From positions 1-6,125 of the forward strand of contig JAFDXS010000167.1 in NCBI GenBank assembly GCA_018267795.1: a stretch of DNA of 6,125 nt. The letters run 5' to 3'. The notes under the pieces were generated by a model that was not told the origin of the DNA, ran no database searches, and was given only the letters and a program-made list of their open reading frames with translations. A program made the translations under genes and the position numbers. Positions 1 through 6,125 of this stretch are shown here, in pieces (position 1 is the first letter of the stretch; each line of letters starts with the position of its first letter). This DNA comes from Bacteroidota bacterium (GTDB lineage Bacteria; Bacteroidota; Bacteroidia; Chitinophagales; Chitinophagaceae).

Positions 1-907
1 AGTTTAATGTATCTACATAAGCACTTACCAGTGTAGTAAGGTCACTATCGGCATAGTTCAATTTCAGCAGCGGAGTAATACGGCCTACACGATAAAAATT
101 TAAGGAATAAGTGCGTATTTCATTTCCCTGTGGCAAGCCTAATAATGTTAGTAATGTATCAGGCATTGTGGTAGCACCAAAGGTAAAGCTGTCTCTTTCG
201 TAGGTAATAGTTTTCACTTGTACTACTTCTGCATACTTTGAGGTAGAGTCGTTTGGCTCCTTTATTTTCATTAAGCCCCAGCCCTGTGCCTTATCACTTT
301 CAGTTTTGTGAATGATTACATTGCCTGCGCTTTTAGCATAATGGCGTACAGCATCAGTAAGCGTAAAGTTCTGTGAATAAGTGAAATCAGAATTCCATGC
401 TGTGCCAAATACCAGCGGGAAAGGTAGCTTTTTGTAAGGGCTATTGTATAGGTCGCTCTGAACTCTGAAAATTATCGTGTCTACGTTGTTATCAGGAGCA
501 GCACCGCTTTTAGGTATGTACAGCGCCTGGCTGTCAATACCTTGAGCAGACGATATCAGGCCTTGTGTTACGTATAGTGTCTGGCTTTTTGAATAATAGT
601 GCAGGTTGCTGAAATCATGGTGTACACTATCTGCATAGTTGTAAGGGAAGTCTGGCAAAAAGCGCGTTACAACCGGGTGAACAGTGGTATCGTAAACAAG
701 ACCGCTGAGGTTCCATAATTGATTAGCGCCTGCTGCAAAAGAAGGGAGGCTGGATGCACCAACATCTACCTTTACCAGGTAGTCTGTACCTATCAATGGG
801 GTATGTGACTTGGCATTAGCAGCCGAAATAACGCTATCGGGACTCACACGAGCAAATGCTACGGAAACTGACAATGCACAGCAAAGAGTAAAAATTAATT
901 TTTTCAT
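1..907 (-). CDS. Secreted protein of unknown function, N-terminal 302 residues (runs off the left edge)
   Basis: The frame is open from ATG at 907-905 to the window edge, giving 302 residues with no stop. The first 19 residues, MKKLIFTLCCALSVSVAFA, form a clear Sec signal peptide (two lysines, hydrophobic core, AFA cleavage site before R20). The mature part has no membrane segment and is rich in Ser, Thr, Asp, Tyr and Asn, as expected of an exported beta-rich protein. The motifs GANQLWNLSGL (residues 60-70), PFPLVFGTAWNSDFTYS (162-178) and GWGLMKI (209-215) followed by YAEVVQVK resemble a common, functionally unassigned Bacteroidota type of exported protein that often ends in a T9SS sorting domain. 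I recognise this from memory only. The true C-terminus, and so any sorting domain, is outside the window. The start is supported by the signal peptide directly behind it and the promoter-like element 40-47 bases upstream. No Shine-Dalgarno is visible. That the reading frame is real is nearly certain; the function is unknown. Confidence 0.85.
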   Translation of the reverse strand, partial: MKKLIFTLCCALSVSVAFARVSPDSVISAANAKSHTPLIGTDYLVKVDVGASSLPSFAAGANQLWNLSGLVYDTTVHPVVTRFLPDFPYNYADSVHHDFSNLHYYSKSQTLYVTQGLISSAQGIDSQALYIPKSGAAPDNNVDTIIFRVQSDLYNSPYKKLPFPLVFGTAWNSDFTYSQNFTLTDAVRHYAKSAGNVIIHKTESDKAQGWGLMKIKEPNDSTSKYAEVVQVKTITYERDSFTFGATTMPDTLLTLLGLPQGNEIRTYSLNFYRVGRITPLLKLNYADSDLTTLVSAYVDTLN

Positions 908-946
908 ACTTGGTTATAAGAGATATAAAATAATAGCTGTAATGGG

Positions 947-954
947 CAAATTTA
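947..954 (-). promoter_or_regulatory. Candidate Bacteroidota -7 promoter element for the secreted-protein gene at 907
   Basis: Read on the minus strand these eight bases are TAAATTTG, an exact match to the Bacteroidota -7 consensus TAnnTTTG used by the primary sigma factor of this phylum. The position would give a leader of about 35 bases before the ATG at 907. No clear TTG is present at the expected -33 position about 20 bases upstream, so the promoter rests on the -7 box, its spacing and its intergenic location. The 138-base gap between 908 and 1045 holds nothing else convincing. Confidence 0.45.
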
Positions 955-1045
955 ACACATTAGTTTTAATAATTGTAGTCATTGATATGTAATATCACTT
1001 TGTTTTGCAAGCATACATAGCATTATTTATAAGATAACTTTATCT

Positions 1046-2479
1046 CTATTTGTAAAAAGCCTGATAGCTCATGATCGTATAGGGTTTCAGTGTATCAATG
1101 GGGAAATAAGCTGTATTCAACTTATCTCCTACCAGTTGAAAACAGGCTATCATTGTTTTTTTGTCTTTGGGCACACCTTTAGTCAGTTGGTCTGCCGGCA
1201 TTTGTGTATAGGTAAGGGCTGGCCGGTCGCCGTCCAGTACGGATGCCATCAGGCTTTCATCCGGCAGGCCCCAGTCCATGAGCAACTTGTCTTCTATTTC
1301 GCTGTTTTCTTTTATCAGCACCACTTTCGTTAGGCCTTTCTTTCTCATTTGCTGTAGGCCTTGTTCTACGAATGATATACGTTCTGTGAACGCAGGCGCA
1401 GCCATACCTATATAAATAAAACGAACTATAAATATGGAAAATAAAAGCCATACTGCTATATTCGGCCTAAGTAATGGAAGAAAATTTAAAACAAACGGGG
1501 TAGCCATTATTATGCTCAATGTCATCCACTCGCTTTCCATATAAAACTGCACATGCCTGTCGTAGGCACCAATGTATGTGAGAGACATAAGTATAACAAA
1601 CCCCCCAGCGGCCACAATTGTCCAGATAAGCAACAGCCACTTGCCTTGCTTTGCAAGAGTGGCAAGGCCTGCTATTGCAACTAATACGGCAATCCAGTAA
1701 TTGTATAGACAATGGTGCAAAAAAGTATGCAGCATGGGGTTTTGCAGCGCATTCTTTATGCTGTCGAGGTCAATATGCATTGTCTGCTTTAATTTGTCGC
1801 CATCATAGCTTGCACCATTGCTCGTACGAAGCTTCACTATTACAATTATTATCAGTAGCAGGCTATACAATATCGTCTGTCCGTTATTATAGGGCCACTG
1901 ATCCTTGTTAATATATAGATACCCCCATAAAAAGAGGGTAGAAATCATTATAAGCGGGTGTGTAAATATTGCCAGCGCAGCCAGTACCAGGAAGATAAAA
2001 AATTGCGACACCTTTCCCTGATGATTTGCAGCTTTATGGAATGATACAGCAAAAAACAAGAACATCCATGCAATACCCTGGTGCACTTCATTATTAGTCC
2101 AGAAATATGCATCGCTTACAAAAAGGGTATAGTAGAGCGCCATAAGTATAGCCATTCCATACTGCCGGTAACGATACACTAAGAATAAAATAATAATAAA
2201 ATAGAAGAGATTGAAACTAACGGAATATGCGAGCAGTATAGCCCTTAGCGATAGATGCAGCTTCAAACCAATAAGTGGCACCATTTGGGTGATAAATGAG
2301 CCGTACCGGTGTTCTTCAATATTAAATGTCTTATTATTGAGTATCCTGAAGCAAATATGCGCGGCATCTATGAAAAGCATGCGCTCCTTATAAAAGTAAA
2401 ATGCGCCAATTAGTAACACAGCCATAACCGCAACGGCTGTTTTTGATGCATACCTGAGACGTTCGATTTTCGGGTTCAC
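1046..2479 (-). CDS. Polytopic membrane protein of unknown function, possibly GT-C glycosyltransferase-like
   Basis: This is a complete 477-residue frame. The start is GTG at 2479-2477; the frame upstream holds no ATG before a TGA at 2512-2510. The next internal ATG (residue 19) would remove the positively charged stretch K4, R7, R9, K13 before the first membrane helix, so GTG is preferred. I count roughly 10-11 hydrophobic segments, near residues 12-30, 79-103, 107-122, 134-148, 157-190 (probably two), 202-217, 258-276, 280-303, 317-336 and 339-358, followed by a soluble tail of about 115 residues. Multiple helices, acidic residues in the first outer loop (D38, E55, E56) and a soluble C-terminal domain recall GT-C lipid-sugar-dependent glycosyltransferases, but I see no diagnostic signature and the neighbours give no glycan context. 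Other conserved-looking spots are THPL (173-176) and YDRHVQFYMESEW (306-318). It starts 78 bases after the propeller gene stops, with no hairpin between, so co-transcription is possible. Membrane location is secure; function is not. Confidence 0.88.
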   Translation of the reverse strand: MNPKIERLRYASKTAVAVMAVLLIGAFYFYKERMLFIDAAHICFRILNNKTFNIEEHRYGSFITQMVPLIGLKLHLSLRAILLAYSVSFNLFYFIIILFLVYRYRQYGMAILMALYYTLFVSDAYFWTNNEVHQGIAWMFLFFAVSFHKAANHQGKVSQFFIFLVLAALAIFTHPLIMISTLFLWGYLYINKDQWPYNNGQTILYSLLLIIIVIVKLRTSNGASYDGDKLKQTMHIDLDSIKNALQNPMLHTFLHHCLYNYWIAVLVAIAGLATLAKQGKWLLLIWTIVAAGGFVILMSLTYIGAYDRHVQFYMESEWMTLSIIMATPFVLNFLPLLRPNIAVWLLFSIFIVRFIYIGMAAPAFTERISFVEQGLQQMRKKGLTKVVLIKENSEIEDKLLMDWGLPDESLMASVLDGDRPALTYTQMPADQLTKGVPKDKKTMIACFQLVGDKLNTAYFPIDTLKPYTIMSYQAFYK

Positions 2480-2557
2480 AGGGTCAAGATAATATATATT
2501 GGCAAAAAATCAGGCTATTAAATAATTTTCAACGAATTGCGAAGGCCATAGCCAGGT

Positions 2558-3169
2558 TTATTCTTTGATGATCTTTTGAACATACTGTTTATTAATCCTT
2601 ACAAAATAATTACCCGTGGGTAGTCCTTCCATATTTATTGCAGTCTGCCTGTCATTGAAAGTATTACTTAGCACACGGTTACCCACTACATTTATTAGCT
2701 CTACAGTTCTTATAGCAAATGGTGCGGTAATTAAAAGTTTATTATTTGCAGGATTAGGAAAAACGGTAATGTTATTGTCACTTATTTTATCGACACCTAA
2801 TGGGTCAATAATAAGTTTTGCAACTGAGGTAGTATCAGCGCAGCCGTCTTGCATTCGCACACAACGGTATAGATAGTTATTCATTGTGGAAAAGGCTATG
2901 CTGATACTTAGTATTTTACTGTTTACACCTGAATAAATACCCCCATAGTTAATATCCTTAAAGCCTGTTCCATCATTTTCTTGCCATTGATATTTTGCAA
3001 AGCCTGCATTGTCGTTCATGGAAAAATATGCGGATGCCATCTCTGCTATTTCAACATCCTTTGGTGAACTGGTTATATGGCGTACAGAGCAAAACGAGAT
3101 CTCACGGATGCGTGAATTATAGGTGTCGCCTACGTATAAATTGCCCGCCATATCGGTCGATAAAGCCAT
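2558..3169 (-). CDS. C-terminal fragment of a frameshifted NHL-repeat protein: last propeller blade, Ig-like domain and T9SS sorting domain
   Basis: The frame gives 203 residues from ATG 3169, but this is not a natural start. Coding similarity to the propeller continues upstream in the same frame to about 3253, reading NISTIAGGDTSGFAGDGG and onwards, which is the first half of a sixth NHL blade. The second half is residues 1-25, with GNLYVGDTYNSRIREIS. Residues about 28-122 look like an Ig-like domain (YQWQ at 60-63, YRC at 101-103, C110), a type common in T9SS cargo. Residues about 132-203 are a T9SS type A sorting domain: VFPNP at 136-140, GLPTGNYFVRI at 182-192 and a basic end KIIKE. That domain normally directs a Sec-exported protein across the outer membrane to the surface or medium. 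As it stands the fragment has no signal peptide, so it could not be exported even if translated from 3169. The domain calls are firm; independent function is unlikely. Confidence 0.75.
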   Translation of the reverse strand: MALSTDMAGNLYVGDTYNSRIREISFCSVRHITSSPKDVEIAEMASAYFSMNDNAGFAKYQWQENDGTGFKDINYGGIYSGVNSKILSISIAFSTMNNYLYRCVRMQDGCADTTSVAKLIIDPLGVDKISDNNITVFPNPANNKLLITAPFAIRTVELINVVGNRVLSNTFNDRQTAINMEGLPTGNYFVRINKQYVQKIIKE

Positions 3170-4047
3170 GGGAAGGAAAAATAATGCATTTATTGCGGGT
3201 CCTCCATCTCCGGCAAAACCGGAAGTATCCCCTCCGGCAATAGTTGAAATGTTGCTGATGCGGAGATTTTACGTATCTTAAAATGTGAGGATGCATATAT
3301 ATTGCCCGCTTTGTCTATAGCTATTGCCTCAAGACTTTGAAAACTGGCTTTTGTCGCAAGACCGCCATCTCCCGAATCTTTTGTAATACCTGTACCTGCT
3401 ATAGTCGTAATTATTCCTGATGTGGATATTTTTCTTATTCTATGGTCGTCAAGTATGTAAATATTACCTGTATCATCTGCAACAATTCCGGCTACACCGG
3501 CAATCTTCGCAGCAGTGGCCAGGCCTCCGTCTCCGCTATATCCAGAACCATATGGATACTGGCCTGCAAAAATTGTTTCTACACCTGTAGGTGATCTCTT
3601 AGAGATAAAAGGCAAACCTGAACTGCCAACATATAGATTTCCTTTGTGATCGACAGCTATATTTTCCGGTTCACCAAGTGGATAAGACGTTGGCACCGTG
3701 GTGATTATACCAGCTGTATCTATTTTTCGAACACGAAAATTTCCCCAATCTGCAAAGTATATATTGCCCTTATCGTCTACTGTTACCGAAGTTGGAGAAT
3801 TTAAATCTGCCTTTACAGCGGGTCCTCCATCGCCACTATAATTCCTATTAAATTTAGCACCCGCTATAGTTGTAATAATTCCGTTTACCGAGATCTTTCT
3901 AATAGCATTATTGTCGGCGTCTGCTATATATAAATTCCCAGTATCATCAAAAGCGAGTCCCCTTGGGAAATTTAATTCTGCAGCCGTGTCCAATCCTCCG
4001 TCACCGCCGTGCCCTGCTGTATTAGTACCTGCAATTGTATTTATATT
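3095..4047 (-). repeat. Six tandem NHL-type protein repeats (beta-propeller coding region)
   Basis: Six repeats of about 42-57 codons are visible. At DNA level the plus strand repeatedly shows the complement of the GDGG codons as variants of cctcc-a/g-tc-n-cc, near 3200, 3362, 3526, 3828 and 3993, consistent with internal duplication. The third repeat (residues 129-170 of the upstream frame) is shorter and lacks the SGDGG segment, so only five such blocks occur among six blades. The sixth repeat is crossed by the frameshift at about 3255. Confidence 0.75.
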
Positions 4048-4092
4048 CTGCGCATAACCGGATATAGGTAAGAAAAAGAGTATAAAAATCAA
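3190..4092 (-). CDS. N-terminal fragment of a frameshifted NHL-repeat beta-propeller protein
   Basis: The open frame gives 300 residues from a TTG at 4092. The first 15 residues (IFILFFLPISGYAQ after the start) are the hydrophobic core and cleavage region of a signal peptide, but without the usual lysines. Residues 16-279 form five NHL-type repeats with the pattern ITTIAG, SGDGGxA, D-x-x-GNxYxAD and IRKIS, at about 16-71, 72-128, 129-170, 171-226 and 227-279. NHL repeats fold as beta-propeller blades and usually bind proteins, glycans or other ligands; here the ligand is unknown. The last 21 residues (ATFQLLPEGI to the TAA at 3190) do not fit the repeat. They come from reading out of frame after position 3255, whereas the next frame continues a perfect sixth blade. 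The start is also doubtful: the ATG at 4100 followed by lysine codons hits a stop at once because one A seems to be missing. This is best read as part of one broken gene with the 2558-3169 frame. Confidence 0.75.
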   Translation of the reverse strand: MIFILFFLPISGYAQNINTIAGTNTAGHGGDGGLDTAAELNFPRGLAFDDTGNLYIADADNNAIRKISVNGIITTIAGAKFNRNYSGDGGPAVKADLNSPTSVTVDDKGNIYFADWGNFRVRKIDTAGIITTVPTSYPLGEPENIAVDHKGNLYVGSSGLPFISKRSPTGVETIFAGQYPYGSGYSGDGGLATAAKIAGVAGIVADDTGNIYILDDHRIRKISTSGIITTIAGTGITKDSGDGGLATKASFQSLEAIAIDKAGNIYASSHFKIRKISASATFQLLPEGILPVLPEMEDPQ

Positions 4093-4150
4093 TTTTTCAT
4101 GACATGCCGATAATACTTAAAGATATAAAATTGAAAATATTATTCATTAT

Positions 4151-4184
4151 AATAATAAAAAGGGCTAAGGAAATCCTTAGCCCT
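4151..4184 (-). terminator. Intrinsic terminator of carB
   Basis: The plus strand carries agggctaagg (4161-4170), a four-base loop aaat, then ccttagccct (4175-4184), a perfect 10-bp inverted repeat. On the minus strand the hairpin is followed directly by TTTTATTATT, the U-rich tract of a rho-independent terminator. It lies 25 bases after the carB stop. The plus strand has no T-run after the hairpin, so it acts in the minus direction only. It separates carB transcription from the propeller gene downstream. Confidence 0.9.
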
Positions 4185-4209
4185 GATCAATAAATTACTT
4201 GTATTATCA

Positions 4210-6125
4210 TTACTTGCTTAAGTGCATGCTACGCTCTTTATACAGCTGGCGGAACCATGGGTCGCGCAAGTTTTTAATGTAACGTATAGCCTCACCCGTA
4301 CTCTTCATTTCAGGGCCCAGGTCTTTATTTACATTAGGGAATTTATTGAAGCTGAACACCGGTTCTTTTACTGCATAGCCTTCCAGCTTCTTTTCTATTT
4401 TAAAATCTTTCAGCTTTTTCTCGCCCATCATAACCTTAGTAGCAATGTTGAGGAATGGCACCCCGTAAGCTTTTGCTATGAATGGCGTAGTGCGGCTGGC
4501 ACGCGGGTTAGCTTCTATCACATACACTTTACCATCCTTTATGGCAAACTGTATGTTTATAAGGCCTTTAATGTTTAATCGCAGTGCAATCTTCTTGGCA
4601 TAGTCCACCATTTCATCTACTTCCAGCTGGCCGAGGTTGAAGTTTGGCAGCACAGCATGGCTATCGCCACTGTGTATACCTGCTGGTTCTATATGCTCCA
4701 TAATACCCATTATGTGCACTTCTTCACCATCGCATATAGCATCTACTTCTGCTTCCTGGCAGCGATCAAGGAAATGGTCTATCAGTATTTTGTTACCCGG
4801 CAGGTGTTTCAGCAGGCTTACTACACTCTTTTCCAGTTCATCGTCATTTATCACTATGCGCATGCGCTGCCCACCGAGTACATAAGATGGGCGCACCAGT
4901 ACCGGATATCCTACTTCCTTAGCTACTTCTATCGCTTCATCAGTAGTATATGCAGTACCGTAGTTAGGATAAGGGATACCAAGCTCTTTCAGCAGATCGC
5001 TGAATCGGCCGCGGTCTTCCGCTATATCCATATCATCAAATGATGTACCTATAAGTTTTATACCTTTCTCATTCAGGCGTTTTGCAAGCTTCAGGGCAGT
5101 TTGTCCGCCAAGCTGTACTATTACACCATAAGGTTTTTCATGTTCTATTATTTCCCAAAGATGCTCCCAATATACCGGCTCGAAGTATAGCTTGTCAGCC
5201 ATATCGAAGTCTGTAGAAACCGTTTCAGGATTACAGTTCACCATGATAGATTCGTAGCCGCATTCCTTAATAGCAAGCAGGCCATGCGTACAGCAGTAGT
5301 CAAACTCTATACCCTGGCCTATACGGTTAGGACCTGAGCCAAGCACTATTATTTTCTTTTTATCAGACAGTTTACTTTCATTGAAAACAACATCACCTTT
5401 TGTTTCTTTCGAAACAGCGCATGGTTCAAAGGTGCTATAGAAGTATGGTGTCTTAGCTTCAAACTCTGCACTGCATGTATCCACCATTTTATATACACGG
5501 GTAATGCCCAACTCTTTTCTGTGTTCGTACACTTCGTCTGGTGTGCAATCTTTTACGAGCTCCGCTATCTGATCGTCGCTAAAACCCATTTGCTTTGCAT
5601 CGCAGAGCAGGCCTTCAGGCAGTTTATCCAAATGCTTGTATTGGCGTATCTCATTTTCCATCTTCACTATGTCCTGTATCTGGTACAGGAACCAGCGGTC
5701 TATCTGCGTTAGTTCGCGGATGGTTTTTATAGATATGCCTGCGGCTATTGCTTCCTTTATGCGGAATATGCGATCCCATGTAGGGCGCTTCAGCGATTCC
5801 AGTATTTCTTCAGGGCGAAGGCGGCTGGTGCTGATAAATGACAAACCTGTAGCATTGTTCTCCAGGCTCTGGCAGGCTTTCTGCAAGGCTTCAGGGAAAG
5901 TGCGGCCAATAGCCATTACCTCGCCTACAGATTTCATTTGCAGGCCCAGGGTATCGTCTGCTCCTTTGAATTTATCAAAGTTCCAGCGCGGCATTTTTAC
6001 TATTACATAGTCAAGTGCCGGCTCGAAGTATGCAGAAGTAGTTTGTGTTATCTGGTTTTTTAGCTCATCCAGCGCATAGCCTATGGCCAGTTTCGCAGCT
6101 ATCTTAGCTATCGGGTAACCAGTAG
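4210..6125 (-). CDS. carB: Carbamoyl-phosphate synthase (glutamine-hydrolysing) large subunit, C-terminal 637 residues
   Basis: CarB makes carbamoyl phosphate from bicarbonate, two ATP and ammonia delivered by the glutaminase subunit CarA, feeding pyrimidine and arginine synthesis in the cytoplasm. The frame is open to the right edge. The ATG at 5994 is internal, since the codons upstream continue the family sequence (TGYPIAKIAAKLA, then FEPALDYVIVKMPRWNFDKF). In visible-residue numbering, the end of the first ATP-grasp half is followed by the oligomerisation region (about 90-240). The second synthetase half then has GSGPNRIGQGIEFDYCC (262-278), NCNPETVSTD (296-305), VRPSYVLGG (410-418), EVDAI (459-463), HIEPAGIHSGDS (477-488) and IEANPRASRT (536-545), matching the nucleotide and metal-binding motifs of E. 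coli CarB. The protein ends about 35 residues after GPEMKS, so the C-terminal MGS-like allosteric domain of E. coli CarB (about 130 residues) is absent. The whole protein should be near 950 residues, against 1073 in E. coli. Three in-frame stops (TAA TGA TAA) close it. Confidence 0.97.
   Translation of the reverse strand, partial: TGYPIAKIAAKLAIGYALDELKNQITQTTSAYFEPALDYVIVKMPRWNFDKFKGADDTLGLQMKSVGEVMAIGRTFPEALQKACQSLENNATGLSFISTSRLRPEEILESLKRPTWDRIFRIKEAIAAGISIKTIRELTQIDRWFLYQIQDIVKMENEIRQYKHLDKLPEGLLCDAKQMGFSDDQIAELVKDCTPDEVYEHRKELGITRVYKMVDTCSAEFEAKTPYFYSTFEPCAVSKETKGDVVFNESKLSDKKKIIVLGSGPNRIGQGIEFDYCCTHGLLAIKECGYESIMVNCNPETVSTDFDMADKLYFEPVYWEHLWEIIEHEKPYGVIVQLGGQTALKLAKRLNEKGIKLIGTSFDDMDIAEDRGRFSDLLKELGIPYPNYGTAYTTDEAIEVAKEVGYPVLVRPSYVLGGQRMRIVINDDELEKSVVSLLKHLPGNKILIDHFLDRCQEAEVDAICDGEEVHIMGIMEHIEPAGIHSGDSHAVLPNFNLGQLEVDEMVDYAKKIALRLNIKGLINIQFAIKDGKVYVIEANPRASRTTPFIAKAYGVPFLNIATKVMMGEKKLKDFKIEKKLEGYAVKEPVFSFNKFPNVNKDLGPEMKSTGEAIRYIKNLRDPWFRQLYKERSMHLSK

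Larger units (their letters stand above)
2558..4100 (-). pseudogene. Whole NHL-propeller, Ig-like and T9SS-tail surface protein gene, interrupted by two single-base deletions
   Basis: Joining the two frames with one base restored near 3255 gives about 511 residues from the TTG start, or a few more from the ATG at 4100 with one A restored. The order is then signal peptide, six NHL blades (a complete six-bladed propeller), Ig-like domain, T9SS type A sorting tail. This is a standard architecture for a Bacteroidota secreted protein, whereas each half alone is incoherent. The gene lies 109 bases after the carB stop, behind the carB terminator. Whether the cell carries a decayed gene or the assembly has two indel errors cannot be told from the sequence. 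The three other reading frames (about 4.2 kb of coding sequence) show no such breaks, which leans towards real decay. The A-run lesion is nevertheless a typical homopolymer sequencing error. Confidence 0.75.

Noticed and set aside
810..992. Plus-strand 60-codon open frame across the start of the secreted-protein gene
   Set aside because: It overlaps the signal-peptide region and promoter of the minus-strand gene and has no features of its own.
1032..1045. Small inverted repeat agataa-ct-ttatct next to the stop of the 477-residue membrane protein, as a terminator
   Set aside because: The stem is only six mostly A-T pairs with a two-base loop and no proper U-tract, too weak to call.
2480..2557. 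Terminator or promoter between the propeller gene and the membrane protein gene
   Set aside because: No stem longer than about three or four pairs followed by a U-tract is present, and no convincing TAnnTTTG box with a TTG partner could be found.
3167..3169. ATG at 3169 as a genuine start of an independent T9SS-tailed protein
   Set aside because: Coding similarity to the NHL repeats continues upstream in the same frame to 3253, and a protein started here would have no signal peptide, which T9SS cargo needs.
3190..3256. Programmed -1 ribosomal frameshift joining the two NHL-protein frames
   Set aside because: Moving to the downstream frame needs a -1 shift, but I find no X-XXY-YYZ slippery heptamer in frame within the overlap and no obvious stimulatory hairpin. 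A single missing base explains the repeat pattern precisely.
4118..4125. TATCTTTA on the minus strand as the -7 box of the propeller gene
   Set aside because: It differs from TAnnTTTG at the last base, lies only 18 bases from the ATG at 4100, and has no TTG at -33.
5992..5994. ATG at 5994 as the start of carB
   Set aside because: The upstream codons to the window edge remain in frame and match the conserved end of the first CarB half, so the gene begins outside the window.
4222..6010. Plus-strand open frames opposite carB (for example 4222-4578, 4657-5043, 5636-6010)
   Set aside because: They are antisense shadows of a strongly conserved gene, with no recognisable protein features or promoter.

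Overview
The window comes from a member of the Bacteroidota, most likely close to the Chitinophagaceae or a related environmental lineage. Three things suggest this: a type IX secretion (T9SS) C-terminal sorting domain, a TAnnTTTG-type -7 promoter element, and the absence of Shine-Dalgarno sequences ahead of the genes. The carB product also appears to lack the C-terminal regulatory domain, as I recall from other Bacteroidota. Base composition is moderately AT-rich. Every gene I can support lies on the minus strand, so the genes read from right to left.

Layout from the right edge: (1) positions 6125-4210 hold the C-terminal two thirds of carB, the large subunit of carbamoyl-phosphate synthase, which enters the window already in progress. 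It ends in three consecutive in-frame stops and a strong intrinsic terminator at 4151-4184. (2) Positions about 4100-2558 hold one secreted NHL-repeat beta-propeller protein with an Ig-like domain and a T9SS sorting tail. It is split into two reading frames by one missing base near 3255. A second missing base in the A-run behind the natural ATG at 4100 appears to disconnect the start from the signal peptide. (3) Positions 2479-1046 hold an unrecognised polytopic membrane protein with a soluble C-terminal domain. (4) Positions 907-1 hold the N-terminal 302 residues of a secreted protein of a common Bacteroidota exported type. It runs off the left edge and has a good candidate promoter at 947-954.

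carB is housekeeping (pyrimidine and arginine precursor synthesis) and is separated from the rest by its terminator. The other three genes concern the cell surface or envelope: two are Sec-exported and one is an integral membrane protein. Nothing in the sequence ties them into one pathway. I see no RNA gene, mobile element, CRISPR array or attachment site. I do not find convincing evidence of a new multi-gene system. The observations most worth checking are the two single-base lesions in the propeller gene and the CarB without its allosteric domain.
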